NCBI GenBank assembly: GCA_902601455.1
Contig: CACKNC010000011.1
Span: 1-39,994 of the forward strand
Reading direction: 5' to 3'
DNA: 39,994 nucleotides
From: an uncultured Alphaproteobacteria bacterium
GTDB taxonomy: Bacteria > Pseudomonadota > Alphaproteobacteria > HIMB59 > GCA-002718135
Shown here: piece by piece, positions 1 through 9,226 of the stretch
How the letters are laid out: each line of letters begins with the position of its first letter
Position numbering within the stretch: position 1 is the stretch's first letter
Notes under the pieces: generated by a model
Told to the model about the DNA's origin: nothing
Database searches by the model: none
The model's input: only the letters and a program-made list of their open reading frames with translations
Position numbers and translations under genes: made by a program

Positions 1-2
1 AG

Positions 3-1286
3 ATTAATTTTGAAGGCCCAGATAGTGATAATCCTTTGAGTTTTAAGTATTATGATGAAGATAAACAAGTTTTAGGAAAAACGATGAAAGAACAGCTTCG
101 TTTCGCAACCTGTTATTGGCACACTTTTACTTGGCCAGGATTAGATCCGTTTGGAGGAGCAACATTTGATAGACCTTGGATGTCTGTTTCTGATCCTCTA
201 AAAATGGCAGAAATGAAACTTGATGAGGCTTTTGATTTTTTTAATAAAATCAACACTTCTTTCTTCTGTTTTCATGATAGAGATATTGCACCTGAAGGAT
301 CAAACTATAAAGAAACACAAAAAAATTTCCTACACATTGTTGATTTAATGGAATCAAAAATGAGTTCATCCAATGTTAAACTTTTATGGGGAACGGCAAA
401 TGCATTCTCACATAAAAGATATATGAGCGGGGCATCAACAAATCCTGATCCAGAAGTTTTTGCTTATAAAGCAGCTCAAGTAAAAGACTGTATGGATGCA
501 ACAAAAAGATTAGGTGGAAGTAATTATGTTTTATGGGGTGGAAGAGAAGGGTATGAAACTATTCTTAACACCAATATGGGATTAGAGATTGATAACCTAA
601 AACGATTTCTTGAACTTGTAGTAGATCATAAACACAAGATTGGTTTTGATGGCCAAATTTTACTTGAGCCAAAACCACATGAACCCACAAAGCATCAATA
701 TGATTTTGATGCAGCATCTTGTTTGGCTTTTTTAAGAAAAGCTGGTTTGGAGAATGAAATAAAATTAAATATTGAAGCAAATCATGCAACATTATCTGGT
801 CATAGCTTTGAACATGAAATTGCATATGCAATTGCTAATAATGCTCTTGGAAGTTTAGATATTAATAGAGGCGATACTTTATTAGGATGGGATACTGACC
901 AATTTCCCAATAGTGTATCAGAATTAATTCTTCCTTTTTATCATATTTTTTCAAATGGTGGCATTGGTCAAGGGGGGCTAAACTTTGATGCCAAAATTCG
1001 AAGACAATCTATTGATCCTGAGGATTTGTTTTACGCTCACATAGGTGGCATGGATGTATGTGCTAAAACACTTTTAGCAGTTGAAAAAATGATAAATGAT
1101 AAAAAGCTTTCTGATTATGTTTCAAAAAGATATCAGGATTGGCAGAAGGATCTTGGTAATTTTATTCATACCGAAGGGACTTCTTTAGACTCAATTCATC
1201 AAAAAGTCCTTAATGAAAATATTGAACCTGAACCACGATCAGGTAATCAAGAGTATTTAGAAAATATTTTGAACAAGTACCTGTAG
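3..1286 (+). CDS. xylA: Xylose isomerase, 5'-truncated by the window edge
   Basis: Interconverts D-xylose and D-xylulose (and glucose/fructose) in the cytoplasm. The reading frame is open to the left edge: bases 3-35 encode INFEGPDSDNP, matching the family region just before the conserved LxFxxYxxxxxVLGK segment, so the true start lies outside. The TTG at 36 is internal. Visible family signatures are CYWHTF, the active-site histidine in FCFHDRDIAPEG, the metal and lysine region LLEPKPHEPTKHQYDFD, the metal ligands in NIEANHATLSGH, and DINRGDTLLGWDTDQFP with the paired aspartates. The C-terminus looks complete. Only the first few dozen residues are missing. A sugar ABC transporter lies at the other end of the window, and whether it carries xylose cannot be told. 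Assignment is very secure. Confidence 0.96.
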   Translation: MNFEGPDSDNPLSFKYYDEDKQVLGKTMKEQLRFATCYWHTFTWPGLDPFGGATFDRPWMSVSDPLKMAEMKLDEAFDFFNKINTSFFCFHDRDIAPEGSNYKETQKNFLHIVDLMESKMSSSNVKLLWGTANAFSHKRYMSGASTNPDPEVFAYKAAQVKDCMDATKRLGGSNYVLWGGREGYETILNTNMGLEIDNLKRFLELVVDHKHKIGFDGQILLEPKPHEPTKHQYDFDAASCLAFLRKAGLENEIKLNIEANHATLSGHSFEHEIAYAIANNALGSLDINRGDTLLGWDTDQFPNSVSELILPFYHIFSNGGIGQGGLNFDAKIRRQSIDPEDLFYAHIGGMDVCAKTLLAVEKMINDKKLSDYVSKRYQDWQKDLGNFIHTEGTSLDSIHQKVLNENIEPEPRSGNQEYLENILNKYL

Positions 1287-1337
1287 TTCAAATTTTAAAT
1301 CTAGTTTATAGGTATAATTAAATACTTATAAACTAAA

Positions 1338-2267
1338 GTGAAACTACACAATTTAAATACAAAACAATATTTCAAATCACGGAACCTGTGTTTGTGCATT
1401 GGTAATTTTGATGGTATTCATCTTGGTCATCAGCATGTAATAAAAAAAATAATAAATAATTCTCAATCAGATAATCTTAAATCAGCAATAATGACATTTG
1501 TTCCTCACCCAAAAATCTATTTCAAAAAAATTGATAGTAATTTTAATATTATTACAAATAACTATAAAAAATATTTTCTTAATTCTTTAGGCGTAGAAAA
1601 TTATATTGAATATAAATTTAATAAAACTTTATCGAATTTAGATGCTGTTGATTTTATTGAAAAAATTTTGGTAAAACAATTGAGTGTTAAAAAAATAGTA
1701 GTTGGTAAAGATTTTCGTTTTGGTAAGGATAGAAAAGGAGATACTGCGTTATTAAAAAAACTATCTATCAAATTTAATTATAAATTATCCATTATTGGTC
1801 ATGTAAAAAATAAAAAAACCAATCATAAATTTTCTTCATCAACTATTAGAAAGAATATTAATGAAGGATCATTTGAAAAGGTTTCTCAGGCGCTTGGGCG
1901 TCATTGGTTTATGCAGGGTAAAATTATTAAAGGCAATCAAAAGGCTAGATTGATTGACTTTCCAACAGCAAACATGAAACCAGGAAATCATATTTTGCCT
2001 AAAAAAGGGGTGTACTGTGTGAATGTTGTTTGTAAAGGTAAGCCTTATAAAGGAATTGCTAATTTTGGAGAAAGACCAACAGTTAAAGGAGTAAATTTAC
2101 TTTTGGAGACACATATCTTTGAATTTAATAGAGATATTTATGGGAAAGAATTGACTGTTGAATTTCTAACATTTATTAGAACTGAAAAAAAGTTTAAGGA
2201 CTTTAAATCTTTAACAACCCAAATAAAAAAAGACGTTATAACAGCAAAAAAATATCACAAAATTTAA
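1338..2267 (+). CDS. ribF: Bifunctional riboflavin kinase / FAD synthetase
   Basis: Phosphorylates riboflavin to FMN and adenylates FMN to FAD. The 309 residues match the usual length. The N-terminal nucleotidyltransferase domain shows GNFDGIHLGH (22-31), the family form of the HxGH motif, plus KDFRFGK and SSSTIR (about 167-171). The C-terminal flavokinase domain begins near residue 188 with GRHWFMQGKI and includes FPTAN (208-212), GVYCV and the conserved NFGERPTV. The start is GTG at 1338; no better ATG is present. The stop overlaps the ileS ATG by one base (TAATG), suggesting translational coupling. RibF followed by IleRS and LspA is a classic proteobacterial order. Confidence 0.95.
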   Translation: MKLHNLNTKQYFKSRNLCLCIGNFDGIHLGHQHVIKKIINNSQSDNLKSAIMTFVPHPKIYFKKIDSNFNIITNNYKKYFLNSLGVENYIEYKFNKTLSNLDAVDFIEKILVKQLSVKKIVVGKDFRFGKDRKGDTALLKKLSIKFNYKLSIIGHVKNKKTNHKFSSSTIRKNINEGSFEKVSQALGRHWFMQGKIIKGNQKARLIDFPTANMKPGNHILPKKGVYCVNVVCKGKPYKGIANFGERPTVKGVNLLLETHIFEFNRDIYGKELTVEFLTFIRTEKKFKDFKSLTTQIKKDVITAKKYHKI

Positions 2268-5041
2268 TGGAATATAAAGATACTATTTTCTTACCTAAAT
2301 CCTCATTTGAAATGAGGGCTAATTTGCCAATTAAAGAACCTAAGATTCTTGAAGATTGGGATAAAGAAAAAATATTTTATAAATTAAGAGAAAAATCTAA
2401 AGGTAGAGAAAAGTTTGTACTTCATGATGGGCCTCCATATGCAAATGGACATATTCATATGGGAACTGCACTTAATAAAATTTTAAAAGATGTAATTGTC
2501 AGAACGCAACAAATGGCAGGTAAAGATTCTATTTATGTACCAGGATGGGATTGTCATGGCTTACCTATTGAATGGAAAATTGAAGAAGGGTACAGAAAAA
2601 AAGGTAAAAATAAAGATGATGTACCTGTAGTTCAGTTTCGTCAAGAATGTAGAGAATTTGCAAAAAAATGGATAGATATTCAAAAGAAAGAATTTAGAAG
2701 ATTAGGCGTAGAAGGCGATTGGGCTGATCCTTACCTCACAATGTCAAATAAGGCTGAGGCTCAGATTGTAAGAGAACTTGGTAAGTTTTTAATAGATGAA
2801 AGTTTATATAAAGGTGCGAAACCAGTTTTATGGTCTGTGGTTGAAAAAACTGCATTGGCGGATGCAGAAGTAGAATACGAGGATCATACCTCCAATACAA
2901 TTTATGTGAAATTTTTAATTCATAAAGCCTCCGATAAAGATCTCGAAGGTGCAAACATTGTAATTTGGACAACAACTCCTTGGACTATTCCCGGAAATAG
3001 AGCGCTAGCCTTTGGGAGTGATCTAAAATATTCTTTAGTAGAAGTTGAAAATGTTTCAGAAGATTCATTAGTGAATATTGGCGACAAGCTTATTTTTGCA
3101 GAAGAGTTAGTTAGTACAGTTTCTAAAGAAATTGGAATAACTTCTTCTAAAAATCTTAAAATTTTTAATGGTAATAATTTAGAAGATTGCCTTTGTGAAC
3201 ATCCTTTTAAGAAACTTGGTTATGATTTTGATGTCAAACCTTTTCATGGTGATTTTGTTAACTTAGAGCAAGGAACTGGTGTTGTTCATATAGCACCAGG
3301 ACATGGTGATGATGATTATAATTTAGGAATAAAAAATGGTGTTGATATTGTTCAGACAGTTCAGGATGATGGCAGATATAATCATCATGCTAAAGGATTT
3401 GAGAATGAACATATTTATAAGGTTGATGACAAGATAGCAGAAAAATTAAAAGAACATTCAAAACTTTTATTTAAAGGTACATTGCGTCATAGCTATCCTC
3501 ATTCATGGAGATCTAAAGCTCCCTTAATTTACAGAAATACTCCTCAATGGTTTATTTCGATGGAAAAAAATAAACTTAGAGACATTGCTCTAAAATCAAT
3601 TGATGAAACTGTTTTCTATCCCTCTCAAGGACAAACACGTTTACGATCAATGATTGAAACAAGGCCTGATTGGTGTATTTCGAGACAAAGAGTTTGGGGT
3701 GTTCCCCTCCCTCTTTTTGTTAGTAAAGAAACAGGTCAACCTCTCAGAGACTCAGAAGTTGTTGATAGAATAGCTGACATTTATGAGGAAGAAGGAAGTG
3801 ACACATGGTTTACTGAGGACCCTCAGAGGTTTTTAGGAGATAAATATAGTATAGAAGATTATGATCAGGTAAAAGATGTTGTAGAAGTATGGTTTGATAG
3901 CGGTTCAACCCACGCATTTTGCTTAGAAAAAAGAGAAGATCTTAAATGGCCAGCATCAATGTATTTAGAAGGTAGCGATCAACATCGTGGATGGTTTCAT
4001 TCTTCATTATTAGAATCATCAGGAACAAGAGGGAGAGCCCCATATGAAAGTGTTCTGACACATGGATTTGTAGTCGATGGAAAAGGGAGAAAAATGTCAA
4101 AATCTCTAGGAAATGTTATTTCGCCAGATGATATTTTAAAAAAATATGGTGTAGATATTTTACGTTTATGGGTTGTCGCTTCAGACTATTATGATGATCT
4201 GAAATTAGATAATAATATTTTACAATCACAAACAGACTCTTATCGAAGAATTAGAAATACTTTCCGTTATTTAATTGGAAATCTGGATGGTTTCTCAAAT
4301 GAAGAAAAAATAGATGAAAATGATTTTCCTGATTTAGAAAAATTTATCTTACATAGATTATGGGAAGTAGATAAAACGATTCAAGAATGTGTAAAAACCT
4401 TTAATTTTCATTTAATGTTTACTACTTTATTAAATTTTTGTTCTAATGATTTGTCAGCATTTTATTTTGATATTAGAAAAGATGTTATTTATTGTGATGG
4501 AAAAAAATCTATTGAAAGAAGATCTGCTAGAACATTATTAGATATTATTTTTAATTATCTTGTAAGATGGTTTGCCCCTTCCTTATCTTTTACAACTGAA
4601 GAAGCTTGGAAATCAAGAAATAATGATTCAAGTATTCATTTAGAAGATTTTTTAATAGCTCCTAAAAATTATAAAAATTTCTCAGTTAACGATATATGGA
4701 TAACTCTAAAACAAATTCGTAAAGTAATAACTGGTGCTCTAGAGAAAAAGAGGGCAGACAAAATAATTGGATCAAGTTTGGAAGCGCATATTGATATTTA
4801 TTTAGAAAAATCAATTTTAGAAAAAATAAAAAAATATCAACTTGATGAAATAAGTATTACATCATCTTTTGAACTTCATGAAATAAAAAGTAATTCTAAG
4901 GGTTTCAGTTTAGAAGAAGTCTCTGATGTTAAAGTAGAAGTATCAAAAACTTCTGGACAAAAGTGTCAAAGATGTTGGAAATATAAAAAACAATTAATAC
5001 GCGATGAAATATGTAGTCGTTGTGATAGTGCAATTTCTTAG
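2267..5041 (+). CDS. ileS: Isoleucyl-tRNA synthetase
   Basis: Charges tRNA-Ile with isoleucine and edits misactivated valine. It is 924 residues, normal for the bacterial type. The class I signature region reads PPYANGHIHMGTALNKIL with the HIGH-equivalent H64-M-G-T67; the alphaproteobacterial form with T at the last position is common. KMSKS is at 609-613. The CP1 editing domain contains IWTTTPWTIPGNRAL and GTGVVHIAPGHGDDDY. The C-terminus carries a four-cysteine zinc site (CQRCWKY then CSRCD). It overlaps ribF by one base and is followed 10 bases later by lspA. Confidence 0.97.
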   Translation: MEYKDTIFLPKSSFEMRANLPIKEPKILEDWDKEKIFYKLREKSKGREKFVLHDGPPYANGHIHMGTALNKILKDVIVRTQQMAGKDSIYVPGWDCHGLPIEWKIEEGYRKKGKNKDDVPVVQFRQECREFAKKWIDIQKKEFRRLGVEGDWADPYLTMSNKAEAQIVRELGKFLIDESLYKGAKPVLWSVVEKTALADAEVEYEDHTSNTIYVKFLIHKASDKDLEGANIVIWTTTPWTIPGNRALAFGSDLKYSLVEVENVSEDSLVNIGDKLIFAEELVSTVSKEIGITSSKNLKIFNGNNLEDCLCEHPFKKLGYDFDVKPFHGDFVNLEQGTGVVHIAPGHGDDDYNLGIKNGVDIVQTVQDDGRYNHHAKGFENEHIYKVDDKIAEKLKEHSKLLFKGTLRHSYPHSWRSKAPLIYRNTPQWFISMEKNKLRDIALKSIDETVFYPSQGQTRLRSMIETRPDWCISRQRVWGVPLPLFVSKETGQPLRDSEVVDRIADIYEEEGSDTWFTEDPQRFLGDKYSIEDYDQVKDVVEVWFDSGSTHAFCLEKREDLKWPASMYLEGSDQHRGWFHSSLLESSGTRGRAPYESVLTHGFVVDGKGRKMSKSLGNVISPDDILKKYGVDILRLWVVASDYYDDLKLDNNILQSQTDSYRRIRNTFRYLIGNLDGFSNEEKIDENDFPDLEKFILHRLWEVDKTIQECVKTFNFHLMFTTLLNFCSNDLSAFYFDIRKDVIYCDGKKSIERRSARTLLDIIFNYLVRWFAPSLSFTTEEAWKSRNNDSSIHLEDFLIAPKNYKNFSVNDIWITLKQIRKVITGALEKKRADKIIGSSLEAHIDIYLEKSILEKIKKYQLDEISITSSFELHEIKSNSKGFSLEEVSDVKVEVSKTSGQKCQRCWKYKKQLIRDEICSRCDSAIS

Positions 5042-5051
5042 GTAATTAAAC

Positions 5052-5501
5052 TTGCAAAAAATACTAATTTTTTTAGCATTAGTCTTATCTGACATATTAT
5101 CTAAATATTTTGTTTTTTATTATATTGATTTATATCAGTTTATTAAGATAACTTATTTCTTTGATATAACTCACATTCATAATTTTGGAGTCTCATTTGG
5201 ATTATTCTCTGGAACAATCCCCTCTTTAGTTTTAATACTTATTGGTTTACTTGTGACAGCATTTGTTATGTATCTTTACATAAACTCTAATGATACCTTA
5301 GAGCGATGGGGCTTATTTATTATTATTTGCGGTGCAATCGCAAATATAGTTGATAGATCTATTAATGGTTATGTAATAGATTTTTTATATTTTCATATTA
5401 ATCAATTTTATTGGCCAGCATTTAATTTTGCTGATATTTATATCTCTCTTGGTATAATAATGATAATAGTAAATATGGTGAAAAAAATTAATAAGAGCTA
5501 A
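5052..5501 (+). CDS. lspA: Lipoprotein signal peptidase (signal peptidase II)
   Basis: Inner-membrane aspartyl protease that removes the signal peptide from prolipoproteins after lipidation. The 149 residues contain four hydrophobic segments. The catalytic aspartates appear in GYVIDF (D110) and FNFAD (D128). The conserved asparagine loop HNFGVSFG starts near residue 43, and NIVDRSINGYVIDF matches the family. The start is TTG at 5052, 10 bases after the ileS stop; no ATG is available nearby. The next gene downstream encodes a lipoprotein, a likely substrate. Confidence 0.93.
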   Translation: MQKILIFLALVLSDILSKYFVFYYIDLYQFIKITYFFDITHIHNFGVSFGLFSGTIPSLVLILIGLLVTAFVMYLYINSNDTLERWGLFIIICGAIANIVDRSINGYVIDFLYFHINQFYWPAFNFADIYISLGIIMIIVNMVKKINKS

Positions 5502-5503
5502 TT

Positions 5504-6025
5504 ATGAGAATTTTTCTATCACTATTTATTTTTTCATCACTCTTTTTAGCATCTTGCTCTCAAATAAGAGATAGCGCAGGTGTGAATAGAAAAAATATAG
5601 ATGAATTTAAAGTTGTTGAAAACCCCCCTTTGGTTATTCCACCAGATTTTAATTTACTACCTCCAGAACAGTTGTCTGAAAAAAATATAAATGACGTTGA
5701 AGGCGAGTTAGCGAAAGAAATTCTTTTTGGACTTGATCAAGAAGGCAGTGATGACACATCACAACTTTCAACAATGGAAAATATTATAAAACAAACAAAT
5801 GCAAATGAAGTAGATAGTAGTATTAGACAGGAAATTAATGAACAATTTGCATCTGAGAAAAATACAGTCTCTAAAGTTTGGAAAAATGAAACAGAAATTT
5901 TAGACTCTATTGCCGAGTCAGAGAGATTAAGAAATGACCGTTTGGGTATTGTTGTTGAAGAAACACAAGATGTTCCAACAACAAAAATTAAAAATAAAAA
6001 GAAAAAAAGATTTTTCTTTTTTTAA
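5504..6025 (+). CDS. DUF3035-family lipoprotein
   Basis: A 173-residue exported lipoprotein of unknown function. The N-terminus is a signal peptide ending in the lipobox LASC with the lipidated cysteine at residue 18. It is followed by the DEFKVVENPPLVIPPDF segment, the hallmark of the alphaproteobacterial DUF3035 family (DEFxVVxxxPLxxPPDFxLxPP). The rest is polar and charged and ends in a lysine run plus four phenylalanines. It begins 2 bases after the lspA stop, the usual neighbourhood of this family. I know of no defined biochemical role. Confidence 0.8.
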   Translation: MRIFLSLFIFSSLFLASCSQIRDSAGVNRKNIDEFKVVENPPLVIPPDFNLLPPEQLSEKNINDVEGELAKEILFGLDQEGSDDTSQLSTMENIIKQTNANEVDSSIRQEINEQFASEKNTVSKVWKNETEILDSIAESERLRNDRLGIVVEETQDVPTTKIKNKKKKRFFFF

Positions 6026-6030
6026 ACTTA

Positions 6031-7242
6031 ATGAAAATAAATTTCACAAACGTAAATTTTGATAAAGATATTAATCTTCCAAAAAATATTCAAAACTTAA
6101 ATAATGATATAAAAAAAATATGCAATGAACTTCCAGCACTTAATATTGTAAAGGATGTTAGTTTATTAGATTATACGATAGAGCAAACTGAAAAATTTAA
6201 GATACATAAAAAAAATTTTGTTGTTTTTGGTACAGGAGGATCAAATCTAGGTGCACGTGCTTTAATTAATACTCTAATTAAACAACCTAAAAATATTTTA
6301 TTTTTTGATAATATTGATCCTTTATTTTTTCAAAACAAAATTTTAAATTTAGATTTAAATACCACTGGATTTATTATAATTTCAAAATCAGGCACTACTC
6401 CAGAAACTTTATCTCAATTTGGATGTGTTATTAATATTGCAAGAGAAAAAAATAACTTAGATATATTATTTAAAAATTCTTTAGTAATAACTGAGTTTAA
6501 AGACTCTCCTTTATTCAATATTGCTAAAAAAAATAACTGCACTCTTCTTGAGCATAAAAAAGATATTGGTGGCCGCTACTCAATTTTTTCAAATGTTGGA
6601 ATGATACCAGCAATTTTGGCAGATCTAGATGTAAAAAAAATACATTTAGGAGCATCAAAATTTTTTGAAAAAAATGACTTTTTAGATACTTTTAAATTTG
6701 CACAAATATTTAAGTTTTGTACTTCAAATAATTATCTATCAAATGTAACGATGACTTATTCAGATGGATTAACTTATTTTGGAAAATGGTATCTTCAACT
6801 ATGGGCTGAGAGTATTGGAAAAAAAGATAGAGGTATAACCGCATTGCATTCTATTGGAACAACTGATCAGCATAGTCAACTGCAATTATATTTAGATGGA
6901 CCTAAAGATAAATTTTTTACTTTTATTAAAAGTAATTATCATAATAAAGGCCTAAAGATTGATGCTGAGATAATGAAAGAAGAATCTGTTAATTATTTAA
7001 TTAATAAAACAATGGGTGATTTAATGCATGCTGAACAAAATGCAACAATAGATACGTTTAAGCTAAATAATTTTAAATTTCGAGAAATAATATTAAATGA
7101 AATTAATGAAGAAGCTATGGGCGCTCTAATGGCAGTCAGTATTATTGAAACTATAGCTGCCTGTGTCTATTTTGAAGTAGATCCTTTTGATCAACCAGCT
7201 GTTGAACAAGGTAAAATTTTAACTAAAAAGTATTTAAGTTAG
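6031..7242 (+). CDS. pgi: Glucose-6-phosphate isomerase
   Basis: Interconverts glucose-6-phosphate and fructose-6-phosphate. At 403 residues it is much shorter than the 550-residue E. coli enzyme, but both sugar-isomerase (SIS) halves are recognisable. VFGTGGSNLGARAL (65-78) and SKSGTTPET (118-126) bind the sugar phosphate. Downstream, DIGGRYSIFSNVGMIPA, GKWYLQLWAESIGKK (family catalytic glutamate region) and HSIGTTDQHSQLQLY are typical of PGI. The C-terminal FDQPAVEQGK is the usual end motif with the catalytic lysine. The gene starts 5 bases after the lipoprotein gene and overlaps the convergent rsmD end by 4 bases (TTAG). Confidence 0.93.
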   Translation: MKINFTNVNFDKDINLPKNIQNLNNDIKKICNELPALNIVKDVSLLDYTIEQTEKFKIHKKNFVVFGTGGSNLGARALINTLIKQPKNILFFDNIDPLFFQNKILNLDLNTTGFIIISKSGTTPETLSQFGCVINIAREKNNLDILFKNSLVITEFKDSPLFNIAKKNNCTLLEHKKDIGGRYSIFSNVGMIPAILADLDVKKIHLGASKFFEKNDFLDTFKFAQIFKFCTSNNYLSNVTMTYSDGLTYFGKWYLQLWAESIGKKDRGITALHSIGTTDQHSQLQLYLDGPKDKFFTFIKSNYHNKGLKIDAEIMKEESVNYLINKTMGDLMHAEQNATIDTFKLNNFKFREIILNEINEEAMGALMAVSIIETIAACVYFEVDPFDQPAVEQGKILTKKYLS

Positions 7243-7799
7243 TTTAAAAATAAAATTTTAGTTTTTCCATAAATTTTTTCTTTAAAAAAATTGAAACCCT
7301 CAGGAATAGCAATTTTTTCTTCTTTAGAAGTTTCAATAATTACAAATGTCTTTTTTGATTTTATTTTATTTTTTAATATTTTTAATAGTAATAAATTAAT
7401 GTTTTCTTTTTTGTAAGGCGGGTCAATAAATATTATTGATGGTTCAATTATAAATTTCTCATTTAAACTATCAATGGCGTTTCCAGTTAATATTTCAAAT
7501 TCATTTTTCTTACAAATTTTCTGACAATTTTTTTCTAAAATTTTTATCACGCTATCATTATTTTCTATAAAATATGATTTTTCCATACCTCTTGAAATGG
7601 CTTCTAAGCCAACAGATCCTGACCCTGCAAAAATATCTATAATGGATTTTTTTTTGTATATTTCAATTGAGTGTTTTATCGCATAACTTTCTAAAATAGA
7701 AAATATGGCCTCTCTTTTGAAAGCAGAAGTTGGTCGTACAAGTTTGTTTGGGATATCTAATGTTGTTTTTTTATATTTTCCTCCAATAATATTAGGCAT
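7239..7799 (-). CDS. rsmD: 16S rRNA (guanine966-N2)-methyltransferase
   Basis: SAM-dependent methyltransferase of the RsmD/YhhF family acting on 16S rRNA in 30S subunits. In 186 residues it has the N-terminal IIGGKYKK and RPTSAFKREAIFSIL segments typical of the family, the SAM-binding loop DIFAGSGSVGLEA (55-67) and the catalytic DPPY (126-129). It is downstream of and overlaps the pseudouridine synthase gene by 8 bases (ATGCCTAA), so the two rRNA-modification genes are probably co-translated. Confidence 0.9.
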   Translation of the reverse strand: MPNIIGGKYKKTTLDIPNKLVRPTSAFKREAIFSILESYAIKHSIEIYKKKSIIDIFAGSGSVGLEAISRGMEKSYFIENNDSVIKILEKNCQKICKKNEFEILTGNAIDSLNEKFIIEPSIIFIDPPYKKENINLLLLKILKNKIKSKKTFVIIETSKEEKIAIPEGFNFFKEKIYGKTKILFLN

Positions 7800-8493
7800 A
7801 TTTGATTACTTTAATTTCCTCAATTTTACCCTCTTTTAAATTTCCAAGTTTATATGGCCCATATTGAATTCTTATTAACTTCACAATATTCCAGGAAAAA
7901 TATTTACAGATATTTCTTATTTCACGATTTTTACCCTCTTTTAGTTTAGCAACTATCCATGTGTAGGTCTTGTCTAATTTATCTATTTTAATTTTAATTT
8001 TATTGTAATTAATATTATCTATTTTTATTCCTTTATTAATTTTTTCAATATCTTTTTTTTCTATTTGTCCATTTATACACACTCTATAGACACGTTCATA
8101 TCCTTTGGTAGGTAATTCCAAATTACGCGAATAGTCGCCATTATTTGTAAATAATAGAAGTCCTTCACTCATAAAATCTAATCGACCAATGCTAATCATG
8201 CGCGGAAGGTCTTTTGGAATTAAATCAAATATTTTTTTTCTATTCTGATCATCTTTTGTAGAACAAATATATTTTATAGGTTTATAAATCTTCCATAATC
8301 TAATAGTATTTTGTAATTTTATAGTTTGTTTTCCAATAGTTATTTTGTCATTATCATTTACTGTCTCACTTGGATGTAGGCATAAATTATTGTTAATTTT
8401 CACTATTCTGTCTCCAATGAGTTTTTCAGCTTCTCTACGAGAACAGAAACCTGAATTAGCAATAAATTTTGCAATTCTCATTTTTTTAAGCAT
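7792..8493 (-). CDS. rluB: rRNA pseudouridine synthase, RsuA/RluB family
   Basis: Makes pseudouridine in rRNA, most likely 23S rRNA, since RluB-like genes adjoin rsmD in many alphaproteobacteria. The N-terminal S4 RNA-binding domain (about 5-60) reads MRIAKFIANSGFCSRREAEKL. The catalytic domain has the family motif GRLDFMSEGLLLFTN with the nucleophile D106, and KEGKNREIRNICKYFSW near the C-terminus. At 233 residues it lacks the long C-terminal extension found in many RluB proteins. The start is either ATG 8493 or ATG 8481; 8493 gives the 8-base overlap (ATGCTTAA) seen elsewhere in this window. RluE/RluF-type specificity cannot be excluded. Confidence 0.85.
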   Translation of the reverse strand: MLKKMRIAKFIANSGFCSRREAEKLIGDRIVKINNNLCLHPSETVNDNDKITIGKQTIKLQNTIRLWKIYKPIKYICSTKDDQNRKKIFDLIPKDLPRMISIGRLDFMSEGLLLFTNNGDYSRNLELPTKGYERVYRVCINGQIEKKDIEKINKGIKIDNINYNKIKIKIDKLDKTYTWIVAKLKEGKNREIRNICKYFSWNIVKLIRIQYGPYKLGNLKEGKIEEIKVIKYA

Positions 8494-9190
8494 GCTTTAT
8501 AAAATCTTTAAAGATCGCTATATCAGCATTTGTAATTAAAAATTCAGGATGCCATTGTATTCCTAAACACCATGGATGTTGTGTATGTTCTATTGCTTCT
8601 ATAACCTCATCAGAGGCGAAAGCTGAAGCAGTAAAATTTTCACCAGTTTTTTTAACTGATTGATGATGAGCGCTGTTAACTTTTATTTTATTTTCTCTAA
8701 TTATTTGAAAAAGCTTTGAATTATTTTTTATATCTACTTCATGGCTTACTTCATTTCTAGGATTAGTTTGTTCATGTTCGATGCTAGTATCTATTGAAGC
8801 TTTAATATCTTGAATTAAATCACCCCCAGTTGCTACATTCATTAATTGTTCCCCTCCACATATTCCTAAAATCGGTTTTGAAGTTTTAAGAAATTGTTTA
8901 AATATTTCGATTTCGAAATTAGTTCTTTGTTTTTTAATATTTCGAGAACCGCTTGAGGTATCTGAATACAGGGCAGGGTTAATGTCAAAATTACCACCTG
9001 TAATAACTAAGCCATCTAACGTTTTGAGAAAGTAATCATTTACTGAATTTTGATGAAATAAAGGGAAGGGGATTGCTCCAAATTTATGTAAACAACTTAA
9101 ATAATTTTCTCTAATTGCGTACCATGGAAATTTTGAGTATCCACCGTTATTTTCGTAATCTAGAGTAATACCTATGATTGGATTTTTCAT
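8486..9190 (-). CDS. Class I glutamine amidotransferase-like hydrolase, peptidase C26 (PuuD-like)
   Basis: A 234-residue free-standing C26 hydrolase related to gamma-glutamyl-GABA hydrolase. Visible features are PIIGIT at the N-terminus, GLVITGGNFDINP (60-72), the nucleophile C111 in LGICGGEQLMN, and the partners H214 and E216 in QWHPEF. The family hydrolyses gamma-glutamyl amide bonds in polyamine or other gamma-glutamyl compounds. No puuABC-like partners are nearby, so the substrate is open. It heads the - strand group with rluB and rsmD, sharing 8 bases with rluB. Confidence 0.82.
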   Translation of the reverse strand: MKNPIIGITLDYENNGGYSKFPWYAIRENYLSCLHKFGAIPFPLFHQNSVNDYFLKTLDGLVITGGNFDINPALYSDTSSGSRNIKKQRTNFEIEIFKQFLKTSKPILGICGGEQLMNVATGGDLIQDIKASIDTSIEHEQTNPRNEVSHEVDIKNNSKLFQIIRENKIKVNSAHHQSVKKTGENFTASAFASDEVIEAIEHTQHPWCLGIQWHPEFLITNADIAIFKDFIKHA

Positions 9191-9206
9191 AAAATGATAT
9201 TATAAT
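9178..9206 (+). promoter_or_regulatory. Candidate sigma-70 promoter for tadA-xseA
   Basis: TTGGAT (9178-9183), a 17-base spacer, then a perfect TATAAT (9201-9206), placing the transcript start near 9213, about 14 bases before the tadA ATG. The -35 lies inside the divergent amidotransferase gene. The -10 is nearly symmetric (ATTATAAT), so it could also serve the - strand. Read by eye in AT-rich DNA, so only moderately supported. Confidence 0.42.
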
Positions 9207-9226
9207 TTTATTAAGATATTTACTAT

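Noticed and set aside
36-38. TTG at 36 as the start of xylose isomerase.
   Set aside because: The frame is open to the edge and bases 3-35 encode conserved family sequence; the gene is cut by the window.
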